DNA from: an uncultured Sphingomonas sp.
GTDB taxonomy: Bacteria; Pseudomonadota; Alphaproteobacteria; Sphingomonadales; Sphingomonadaceae
Assembly: GCA_913775975.1 (NCBI GenBank)
Contig: CAJYLQ010000037.1
Location: 62,001 to 126,000 of the forward strand
Direction of reading: 5' to 3'
DNA: 64,000 bases
Made by a program: the position numbers and the translations under genes. The notes beneath the pieces are model-generated. The model was given only the letters and a program-made list of their open reading frames with translations, had not been told where the DNA came from and did not search any database. Of the stretch, positions 54,694-62,578 are shown one piece after another. The number at the start of each line of letters is the position of its first letter. Position 1 is the stretch's first letter.

Positions 54694-54873
54694 ATGAAAA
54701 AGACCTTCAGCGTCAACGGGGCTGCCCGGACGCTCGGTATTGGCAGAACCAAGCTCTACGAGTTGCTGCACGCGCAGAAGTTAACGAGCATCCGCATTGG
54801 CCGCCGCCGCCTGGTTCTTGCTGAAAGTATCGACAAGCTGATTGAAGCCGCTCGCGTCGAGGAGGGCCGCTGA
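54694..54873 (+). CDS. Excisionase-family HTH protein (59 aa, absent from ORF track)
   Basis: MKKTFSVNGAARTLGIGRTKLYELLHAQKLTSIRIGRRRLVLAESIDKLIEAARVEEGR. Confidence 0.82.
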   Translation: MKKTFSVNGAARTLGIGRTKLYELLHAQKLTSIRIGRRRLVLAESIDKLIEAARVEEGR

Positions 54874-54874
54874 T

Positions 54875-55768
54875 ATGCCCCGCCTCAGCGTCGAGCAGCT
54901 TGCTTTCGATCCAGAGTATGACCCAGCGACAGCGCCAGCTACCGCCATGGCATTCGAGTCGACAGACGCCCTATACGCACTGCGGGATGAGCGAGTGCCG
55001 ATCCTCCGCAGTGCCGCCGCCAACGTCGATGATGGCCACGCGGCAGGGCAGTTCTTGTGCCTGGCTCGCAGGCTTTCAGGGCGCAAAGTCCACCGCACGA
55101 TGGCCGATCCGCTGTACATGCACGAGGCCCGCCGGGCAGTCGGTAGCGGCGTATGGCGGTTGCTGGATCAGACTACCATCGGCAAGACTGCCCGGTTCGT
55201 GACCATCATCCAGCGCGATGCTCAGTACCGGGGGAACGAACCCATCCCGTTCGACCCCCGTCGGCTGAAGGGCTCACTGCAGTCTGCGATGAACCGCTGT
55301 GGGGCTCGCGATGCCGATGGCTTTCTGATGCTGTGGCTGGAGGGCGACTATCATCCACTCACACGAAATGGGCAGGCCCACTGGCACGGGCTTGTCGGCG
55401 GCGGGATGGTGGGGGTGATGGAACGACTCATGGAAACCGACAAGTTCCTCAGCTCTAAGGCGAGCACATTACGACCGCGCTATCGGCCCAACCTCGGCGA
55501 TCCTGTCATCGACCCGATACGGCTCCGGGGCCCATTGTTCGGCCTGCCGCGCCCGATCTTGTATTGCCTGAAGCAACGGTGGTGGGCACGGCCGGTCGAT
55601 GTCACTGCGGCGGACGGGCGATGGTCGTCGTTCGAGGCCAAGGCGAGGCCGATGCCCTGTATTCCGGAAGCCTACAGTCTGCTGTGGCGTGACCAGCACA
55701 GTCTGTCAGACATCACGCTTATGATGGGCGTGTATGTGGGGCGTGAAGGCTTAGCTCTCTCGAAATAG
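54875..55768 (+). CDS. Putative divergent HUH-type Rep/relaxase-like protein
   Basis: Candidate motif 1 ARFVTIIQRD, motif 2 AHWHGLVGG (HxH), motif 3 ILYCLKQRW (YxxK), in canonical order; follows an excisionase-like gene. Confidence 0.5.
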   Translation: MPRLSVEQLAFDPEYDPATAPATAMAFESTDALYALRDERVPILRSAAANVDDGHAAGQFLCLARRLSGRKVHRTMADPLYMHEARRAVGSGVWRLLDQTTIGKTARFVTIIQRDAQYRGNEPIPFDPRRLKGSLQSAMNRCGARDADGFLMLWLEGDYHPLTRNGQAHWHGLVGGGMVGVMERLMETDKFLSSKASTLRPRYRPNLGDPVIDPIRLRGPLFGLPRPILYCLKQRWWARPVDVTAADGRWSSFEAKARPMPCIPEAYSLLWRDQHSLSDITLMMGVYVGREGLALSK

Positions 55769-55939
55769 CGTAACTCGCGTATTCGAATAACTGGGCTGAA
55801 ATGCGTGTAAGTGCCCGGTTGGGCCAGCAAGATATCTGACAGGGCCATCAACGCCCTACTACACCACTGCTAACTAAATGTCACCCTACAATCGCTCACC
55901 TCTCGTGGCGCGGTAATGACCCGTCGCGTCCGCCATTTG

Positions 55940-55984
55940 CCCACATGCGCCAAAATATGTGGGGATAGTGGGGATTGTGGGGAT
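55940..55984. repeat. Three 9-bp direct repeats plus an inverted half-site (iteron-like)
   Basis: TGTGGGGAT AGTGGGGAT TGTGGGGAT at 55958-55984; CCCACAT (55940-55946) is inverted to ATGTGGG (55957-55963). Confidence 0.7.
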
Positions 55985-56010
55985 GACCTCAATCATCCGA
56001 GGACACGATC

Positions 56011-57591
56011 ATGCAAGCATATAACATTTACATCTTTGAAGCCGTCGCCGCTAGCGGCGTCGAATGGTACTTGGTGACCGGTGGAGAATACAGCATTTGG
56101 GTCAATAAAGAAACCGCAACCGACCCGATCAAACTACTGCGCGCCTTAGCGCGGGCGGGTATGCCAATCAGCGACAAAGAGCCAGCAAAGGCTCTTCAGG
56201 CGCGCTGGGAATTGCGCAAACCCTATAATGGCGTGCCCCCGCTCGATCGACCGGGCTCCTCAGGCAATGCTTTCGCGTGGCCCGACGGCGCTGTGGTCGT
56301 GCCCAAAGGGCATCCTGAGCCTGTGACCATTTTCCAGCCCATCAGCCATATGTTCCCCCGTCACGGTACACTGAAGGGTTGGCTGTCGACGGCGGCGACC
56401 TTGCACGACCAGCCGCTCCTGATCTTCGCGATGCTGCTCCCGTTCGCCTCAGCGCTTAAGCGCTTGATCGATCCGATCGAGGATACCCTCTTGGAAATCA
56501 TCGTGCCAACGTACGACATGCTGCCCATTCATCATGCTGTCGCATCAGTGACCGGCGGTTTGAGAGACGGCGTAGCCTATCAGGCGGTGACTTTCCTTGA
56601 GGCGCTGGGGCGCAGTCCCGAGGTCGAGGCTCATGTTGACCAACTTCTTGTTCTGAACGACGCAAGTCTTTTTTTCGCGTCCAGGGGGGCAGCGATGCGC
56701 GCAAATGATGCACGCCAGCTGCTATCGCGGCAGCTGCGAGCGGTTAGCGAGCCGCACTCGCCGTCCCGTATGATCCTGCTGGTCGACGAAACGCCCTTGG
56801 CGGGGCTTGTCGGCGAGGATAGCGACATGGGACGCCTGCTGTCGTCCGGTCGCATGCATACGTTTCGAATACCTCCGGGGCGACCCTTTGGCATATTCGA
56901 ACGCCTGCCAAAGGGTGTGCGGCACCCATACCAATGGGCGAACCAGCTCGAAAAAGAGATGAAAACGAACCGTGGCGTAGCTCATCGACGCTTCATTCGC
57001 TGCCTCGTTGAGAAGCGCGCCGATGATTCGCGCAATCTGCTAGCGATAATCGAACATCGCATGGATCTTTTCGCTTCTAAGGTTCCGCATGACTCGCGGG
57101 ATTCAGCGGTTGTAAGAACGATACGCTTCTTGGGACTTGTCTATGCCGCAGGCTATCTGGCGGAAAACTGGAGCTTACTCCCGTCCAATTGGAAGGTCGG
57201 CCCGCTGCTGAAAAGCGTATTCCAGAACTATTACGCTGCCCCTGGGCCAATTGTCCCGTTTCTTGGTGAGGTAAAGGCGCTCGTCAATCATCCTGACGCC
57301 CTGCACGTTGGGCAGGGGAAGCCGAAACTCAGCAAGAGCGCTCTCGACGCGGGATGCCTCTTCGTCGATCACGGGCGGCACGGGGTAGATGTTGTCATTC
57401 GCAAAAACTACCTTGGCAGATACATCAAGAATGGTCACCGGCGGCTGAATGATCGTGAGGTGGTTGAGTTGCTACAGCGTGACGGCCGGCACCAAACGAT
57501 TAAAAAGCGAAAGATTACCGGCAACGACACCCGCCTTTATGTTTTCCGGCTGCCAATTGACGTTTCGCCAAGCGACAACACCTCGGACTGA
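56011..57591 (+). CDS. Large hypothetical protein, DUF927-like without a recognisable Walker A
   Basis: GTLKGWLSTAATLHDQPLLIFAMLLPFASALKRLI resembles DUF927 cores, but no GxxxxGK[ST] follows. Confidence 0.45.
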   Translation: MQAYNIYIFEAVAASGVEWYLVTGGEYSIWVNKETATDPIKLLRALARAGMPISDKEPAKALQARWELRKPYNGVPPLDRPGSSGNAFAWPDGAVVVPKGHPEPVTIFQPISHMFPRHGTLKGWLSTAATLHDQPLLIFAMLLPFASALKRLIDPIEDTLLEIIVPTYDMLPIHHAVASVTGGLRDGVAYQAVTFLEALGRSPEVEAHVDQLLVLNDASLFFASRGAAMRANDARQLLSRQLRAVSEPHSPSRMILLVDETPLAGLVGEDSDMGRLLSSGRMHTFRIPPGRPFGIFERLPKGVRHPYQWANQLEKEMKTNRGVAHRRFIRCLVEKRADDSRNLLAIIEHRMDLFASKVPHDSRDSAVVRTIRFLGLVYAAGYLAENWSLLPSNWKVGPLLKSVFQNYYAAPGPIVPFLGEVKALVNHPDALHVGQGKPKLSKSALDAGCLFVDHGRHGVDVVIRKNYLGRYIKNGHRRLNDREVVELLQRDGRHQTIKKRKITGNDTRLYVFRLPIDVSPSDNTSD

Positions 57592-57631
57592 GGTTCGCGC
57601 GCTACGGTCATCGTGTCGGACTGCGCGCTTA

Positions 57632-57662
57632 ATGCCGCCGCTTCAGCTTGAAGCGGCGGCAT
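57632..57662. terminator. 31-bp perfect hairpin after the 526-aa gene
   Basis: ATGCCGCCGCTTCA-GCT-TGAAGCGGCGGCAT; 41 bp after the stop; no U-tract. Confidence 0.5.
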
Positions 57663-57917
57663 ACATCATCTCGGAGCCGCCAACCCAGCGCAGGTGGAGC
57701 AGTGGCCCGCAGGCGGAGTTGGGCGTATACAGCGAGCGGACATTTATGGTGGGAAGCGGCCTATCCGCTTTCGGGCGACCAATCGCAATAAGCAGCCATT
57801 TGTTAACCAGCAGGGCTAGGGGCGTGAACGGGGCGTTCCCTCGAACCGTGAGCGGACTTCTGACGTGCCCTTCTGACACTTTGAAACCGGCACGAACCCG
57901 TGCGTCAGCTGGACGGA

Positions 57918-57937
57918 TCACAACCGACCGGTTGTGA
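57918..57937. repeat. Palindrome copy 1: TCACAACCGACCGGTTGTGA
   Basis: 9-bp perfect arms, 2-nt centre; one base different from the copy at 60020. Confidence 0.8.
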
Positions 57938-58010
57938 CACCAGAACCCGCATTCGCCATTCGGACTGCTTTTCTACTTTTTAGAGGCGAACGCTCATTTA
58001 TTCGACCCGG

Positions 58011-58712
58011 CTAAGCTGCGACTAATTCAGCGATCTTAGTCGCGATCGCCGCCATCGACTCTTCGGAGGTGCTTAGCCCGGCCCGCGACGCAAGCAGGAG
58101 GCTGACCTTTTCGAGTTCCTCGTAGGTCGTCCCATGCACGACTGGAACAAGGCGCTCCCGCCGCAGCAGAGCCGAAAGCTCCTTGTCAGCGACACCCTCT
58201 GCCGGAAGCCGGCGTAACATCGCGGGCGTCACCAGCACGATCCCGACACGAGAGTTCACCAGGCCCTTGTCGATCGCCCGCATCATCGGCACGCCAAGGC
58301 CAAGGTCTTTCTCGCTAAACCACACCCGAACGCCGCGCGCTTCCAGCAGGTCATGGAGGTCTTTCGCTGACCCCTGACGATCATCCCAAGCGTGGCACAG
58401 GAAAACGTCTCGAAGGTCAGGCTGTGAAACGGCGAGGCTTTCGACCTCTTCTCGAACCGGTGTCAGCGCCCGTACCTCTTCGGGCGTGTACCACACCCCG
58501 GAACCTGACGGGGACCAGCGCGGCTTTGAGCTGCGCCGCCCGGTGCCTCCCGATGAAGAGGGGGACGGGGTAGGGCTATAGCCTCCGTAGCCGCTGTAAC
58601 CGCCGTAACCGCCGTATCCACCGTAGCCTCTCGACCGACCACCACAGGCAGGACAATCGGCTGCCGCTGCCGCCGAACGATGTCCCCTAGTCGGTGCAGT
58701 ACATCTGGCCAC
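58011..58712 (-). CDS. TIR-domain protein with N-terminal Cys/His motif and GYG-repeat linker
   Basis: DVFLCHAWDDRQGSAKDLHDLLEARGVRVWFSEKDLGLGVPMMRAIDKGLVNSRVGIVLVTPAML...ELSALL; N-terminus RCTAPTRGHRSAAAAADCPACGG then RGYGGYGGYGGYSGYGGYS. Confidence 0.9.
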   Translation of the reverse strand: MARCTAPTRGHRSAAAAADCPACGGRSRGYGGYGGYGGYSGYGGYSPTPSPSSSGGTGRRSSKPRWSPSGSGVWYTPEEVRALTPVREEVESLAVSQPDLRDVFLCHAWDDRQGSAKDLHDLLEARGVRVWFSEKDLGLGVPMMRAIDKGLVNSRVGIVLVTPAMLRRLPAEGVADKELSALLRRERLVPVVHGTTYEELEKVSLLLASRAGLSTSEESMAAIATKIAELVAA

Positions 58713-58814
58713 GGCGACCTCCCCCTTTCTTATTGATCTAAGCCGGCACTGAGATGGTTACATAGAGTTGACCGTTCAACGCGGATTTTACATCCGATTT
58801 GGTGATTTCTATCA

Positions 58815-59513
58815 TCATCGACCGCGACGCTTTGGACGATAGCCGTTCCGTCGTCGCCGCAATCCACGCTCGAACAGCTTATCGTGGAGCAACGCAGTCA
58901 GCCTCGCCTGCCATCCGTCCGTATGCACTACCCGGTCGAAGTGGGCGTCTTGGTCTCGGAGAAGATCAAGACGCGATCGTTGCGATACCGCGCTCCAATC
59001 TTGGTAGAGTAGATAAACCGCGTTGCCGTACTTCAAGTTCTCGAACACAACCAAATCGTCAGAAAATTGAGCTCCGAAATACGATCCGAAGCCGCCTTGG
59101 CCACGGATGTACGCCTTTGGCTGAAAACCCTCGAACAATTGCACCCGCTCTCGCACGTGCTTCTTGAAATCTGGTGCATTCGCGGGGTGCGCCGATCCTA
59201 CCAGCCGCGTCACGACCTCATCAGCAGTACCCGGCGGGAATATCTGCCAATCGAGTGTGACTGTGGAGATGTACTCCTCTCTGCTAGCATTGCTCGCGAA
59301 GACGCCGGTGACCCCGGTGTTTTCTTGGAGCATATTGATCGACCAGAGTAACATCAGGTCGAACTCGGGCATCCCTCGTTCGAGCATCGGAGACAAAGCG
59401 AATTTCACCAGGACCACGTTGCCGCCGCGATCTTCAAGGACGTGCGGCTCCACCGTCATTCCCTGTGGTTCAAAGATCTGATGTTGGTAAACGTCCTTTG
59501 TCCAAGAACGCAT
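58815..59513 (-). CDS. Hypothetical TIR-cassette partner
   Basis: 232 aa, MRSWTKDVYQHQIFEPQGMTVEPHVLEDRGGNVVLVKFALS...FSDDLVVFENLKYGNAVYLLYQDW. Confidence 0.7.
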   Translation of the reverse strand: MRSWTKDVYQHQIFEPQGMTVEPHVLEDRGGNVVLVKFALSPMLERGMPEFDLMLLWSINMLQENTGVTGVFASNASREEYISTVTLDWQIFPPGTADEVVTRLVGSAHPANAPDFKKHVRERVQLFEGFQPKAYIRGQGGFGSYFGAQFSDDLVVFENLKYGNAVYLLYQDWSAVSQRSRLDLLRDQDAHFDRVVHTDGWQARLTALLHDKLFERGLRRRRNGYRPKRRGR

Positions 59514-59570
59514 CGTCCACCCGTTGCGCGGGCCATTACCGAAGTTCGGTGACTCAAAGGTCCATGTCTT

Positions 59571-59852
59571 CTAAACCATCGGCCAGTCTTGGCGCTTGCG
59601 ATCCCAGCCGAAAGCGTTTCGTTCCGACCACTTGCCGGCGTCAGCAGGAGGGGAAACAGGGCCGGATGTAGCGACCTCGCCGTCCTCGATCCGCAAGCCA
59701 ACGTGAGCGTACACGCCAGCGGCGATATCGTCGCGGGACACTTTCTTTGTCGCCGCAACGGCGATCAGGTTGCCGTTGATGGCATCAAGCGAAGCTTGGA
59801 CGCTCGGCGGGACTTTCTGGTAGTTGCCCTTCCAAGGAAAACGTGACGGCAT
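59571..59852 (-). CDS. Hypothetical TIR-cassette partner (93 aa)
   Basis: MPSRFPWKGNYQKVPPSVQASLDAINGNLIAVAATKKVSRDDIAAGVYAHVGL...NAFGWDRKRQDWPMV. Confidence 0.65.
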   Translation of the reverse strand: MPSRFPWKGNYQKVPPSVQASLDAINGNLIAVAATKKVSRDDIAAGVYAHVGLRIEDGEVATSGPVSPPADAGKWSERNAFGWDRKRQDWPMV

Positions 59853-60019
59853 TCGCTCACCCTCCCTGTCATTTTTGGGAACATATGAGTCACATCAAGT
59901 TACGTTAAGCTTCTAACTTGTCATTTATGCATCCCAATAAAAGGAATGACGAATAACATTTTTCCAGCTATATCGCTTTACTACCCCAAAGCGGACGTGC
60001 TAATCCTACCAGTTAGGTG

Positions 60020-60039
60020 TCACAACCGACCGATTGTGA
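60020..60039. repeat. Palindrome copy 2: TCACAACCGACCGATTGTGA
   Basis: Extends to TGTCACAACCG-AC-CGATTGTGACA (60018-60041), one mismatch between arms. Confidence 0.8.
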
Positions 60040-60090
60040 CATTAGTGCTTAGTCTAAGAGACTGAGACCAATCGTCGCAGTCCTACCTGC

Positions 60091-61248
60091 TTAGCCCATG
60101 CTGGCGGGAGGGAAGCTGCTTCGCAAGCGGATAGGAACCACCCGCTGGTCTAGGTAGCCCTCAGTCAGCCCAGCTATTCCTTCGACATCGCGGAGGTTCA
60201 ATCCCAAGGACGCCTCGATCTGCGCGCGCGTGTACACGCCGTGTTCGACAAGCATGCGGAGTCCCTCGGCTAACACCGTCGGCCGATTAACCGGAAACGC
60301 ATCGTCCAGTGGCTCGACCTTGCGGATGCGCTGACTGTTCATTTGACGGAATAAATACGAGAACTGGTTTTCCGAGAGGATGCCAAGATCCCGGCTACGA
60401 TAGGCCATCGATGCGATCGACACTCCCCAACGCGCCTTGAGCGTTTTGAAGTAGGCGATCGAGCTGCCGAGCACCTCCCGGCTGAAGGTTTCCCGCGGCA
60501 GCAGAAACGCGCTGGCGAAGCGGTTAGCCTGCTTCTCGATCATGTCGAGGTTCGAGCTACTCACCTCAACGTCCGGATGAAGGATGAGATGGGCGAGCTC
60601 GTGTGCGAGATTGAACAAGTCGCGTGGACCGCCAGTGACCTCCTCCGACAAGAGCACGATCGGGCGTCCTCCGATCCAGCAACTGACCGCGTCCATGTCC
60701 TGGCATCGCACTGGCTCACGGACCAACAAGATGCCATTCGCCTCCATGTTCGCGGCAAGATTACGGATCGGACCGCGGCCTAGACCCCAGTGGTCTCGCA
60801 ACCGCTCGGCGGCGCACTCAATGTCGTCATTATCGCCGCGCTCCGCCTCGAACTCGAAGCTGGGGAAATTCACCGTAGGCAAGTCGATGAAGCGCTCCAA
60901 CAGCGTGCCGATATCGCCCGCCCACTGCATCCGGCGAACAATGCGCCGACGGTGATGCTGCTCCATGCGTTTCAGGCTGCGGAAGAACGGCGCCCGCGGC
61001 TCGCCTGCCCGTGGCGGCGTGCAGGTAAAAAACGAGATCGGCTGTCCCGTCTCCGCGATAATCTTACTCATCGTTTCACCGCTGGGCGACGCTTGGCCGG
61101 TCTCGAACTGCGCCACCGCTTGCCGGGTAACGCCGATCGCGTCGGCAAACGCCTCGCCGGAAAACCCGCGAGCCTCACGCGCCTCTCTAATTCGTTCTGG
61201 AATCGGCTTAGCTCCGGCCGAGGCCGGAGCGGTACGATCGGTGTCCAT
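60091..61248 (-). CDS. XRE HTH + ImmA/IrrE metallopeptidase domain protein
   Basis: IREAREARGFSGEAFADAIGVTRQAVAQFETGQASPSGETM; zinc motif LFNLAHELAHLILHPD; EKQANRFASAFLLPRETF. Confidence 0.93.
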   Translation of the reverse strand: MDTDRTAPASAGAKPIPERIREAREARGFSGEAFADAIGVTRQAVAQFETGQASPSGETMSKIIAETGQPISFFTCTPPRAGEPRAPFFRSLKRMEQHHRRRIVRRMQWAGDIGTLLERFIDLPTVNFPSFEFEAERGDNDDIECAAERLRDHWGLGRGPIRNLAANMEANGILLVREPVRCQDMDAVSCWIGGRPIVLLSEEVTGGPRDLFNLAHELAHLILHPDVEVSSSNLDMIEKQANRFASAFLLPRETFSREVLGSSIAYFKTLKARWGVSIASMAYRSRDLGILSENQFSYLFRQMNSQRIRKVEPLDDAFPVNRPTVLAEGLRMLVEHGVYTRAQIEASLGLNLRDVEGIAGLTEGYLDQRVVPIRLRSSFPPASMG

Positions 61249-61262
61249 ATCGCTACCTGTAA

Positions 61263-61931
61263 TCAGGCTTTGTGGTCGAAATTCGACTCGTCAGTGTCCT
61301 TGCGCAGCGCCTCCTCGATATGATCACGAAAGCGGAGCACAACCGCCGGGGCGGTCGCCTCTGGCACCACCTCTACAAGGGGACCGAGGCGGCTCAGTAC
61401 GTTAGTCCGGGCGAGCCAGCTATTGCGGCCCGCCTCCGGCATTCCCCAGCAAAGGTGCGAGAGGTCGTGACCGCTCGCCCCAAACGTCAGCCACGCATAC
61501 AACTCAGGCTGAGCGGAAGGATGCAGCGGCACTACGACAGGATCGGTCTCGAATAGTTCAAGTTGATTGCTCAGGCGTTGATCCTGACGGGTCGGGGTCT
61601 CCTCGGGAAACGCAACAGCTCCGTCTGTCCGGCAGATATGGGCGCGGAATCGTCCCGATCGCACCTCAACCCAATGACCTCCGCCAAGCGGCATCCTCGT
61701 CATCTCGGATGCGAAAGGCAGATCGCCGGTTTTACAACTCTCATGCACGCTGAACAAAATCGCTGCTCGTCGAATGTGCCCCCTGATGTCCCCCCCGATC
61801 AGGGATTTTAGGAAGAGCTCATTATCCATCACGTCGCCGGCCAAACGGATCGCTTGGGACACCGAGCGCATCAACATCAGGTCAGTGTCAGCCGGGAACG
61901 CCTCGTCTAGCAGCTCCTGATACGATTCCAT
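61263..61931 (-). CDS. Hypothetical partner of the XRE-ImmA/IrrE gene
   Basis: MESYQELLDEAFPADTDLMLMRSVSQAIRLAGDVMDNELFLKSLIGGDIRGHIRRAAILFSV...; 14-bp gap to the ImmA gene. Confidence 0.7.
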   Translation of the reverse strand: MESYQELLDEAFPADTDLMLMRSVSQAIRLAGDVMDNELFLKSLIGGDIRGHIRRAAILFSVHESCKTGDLPFASEMTRMPLGGGHWVEVRSGRFRAHICRTDGAVAFPEETPTRQDQRLSNQLELFETDPVVVPLHPSAQPELYAWLTFGASGHDLSHLCWGMPEAGRNSWLARTNVLSRLGPLVEVVPEATAPAVVLRFRDHIEEALRKDTDESNFDHKA

Positions 61932-62071
61932 CGTGCACATCCATTCCGATCACGGCAAGCATATTCCCGGGTTTTTCATTCCGCGTCAAGTGGGGCGTCA
62001 AAGACAGCTCACCCTCTCTCAACCGACGGGATCGGCGATCGCCGCGTGTGGCAACGAAATCCGCATCGATC

Positions 62072-62578
62072 TCAGATTAACGCGCTTGGATGGATCTCAA
62101 CGTATCCGGTAGCCGATTTAGCGACGCTCTTGCGGAAGGATGCGACTGCACCTGCACGAACTGCATCGTCGTCTATGATGCAAGCAGTCATCCCGGAAGT
62201 TAACGTCGCACTAAACCACTGGTTCAGCGACTCGCCTGCACAAATGCGCTCCACAGGCAGCTTTCTAATCATAGCGCATTCAATATAATTGACTGACCTT
62301 TCATAGAAGTAAGACATTAAAAAGCGGTGGTCAAAGCGCGGCTTCGGAAATACCGGTACGCCGCGCAAGTCAATGATCGTGGTCACCGCATTCATTATGA
62401 CGGAACGAATGAACCTGTCTTGATCCAGTACGGCAATATCGAGGTACGAAATCGTTGGTATTGAAGTATATGCATGATCGAACAATTCTAATTGTTCAGG
62501 CTCGCTGAGAAACGATTTCCCCTCCCTTTGGGCCAAGCGCCATCCGAGAGGAAGATGATGTACGTTACTGTCACGCAT
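62072..62578 (-). CDS. Hypothetical protein coupled to the deaminase gene
   Basis: ATGCGTGA overlap with the deaminase stop; VTTIIDLRGVPVFPKPRFDHRFLMSYFYERSVNYIE weakly resembles DUF488. Confidence 0.65.
   Translation of the reverse strand: MRDSNVHHLPLGWRLAQREGKSFLSEPEQLELFDHAYTSIPTISYLDIAVLDQDRFIRSVIMNAVTTIIDLRGVPVFPKPRFDHRFLMSYFYERSVNYIECAMIRKLPVERICAGESLNQWFSATLTSGMTACIIDDDAVRAGAVASFRKSVAKSATGYVEIHPSALI

Noticed and set aside
57643-57921. 92-aa minus and 162-aa plus ORFs between the 526-aa gene and the TIR cassette
   Set aside because: No motif or RBS support, and they cover the hairpin and palindrome; treated as non-coding.
58575-58635. Possible CRISPR-like short repeats
   Set aside because: The 9-bp units are coding repeats (GYG) in the TIR gene without spacers; no CRISPR array seen in the window.
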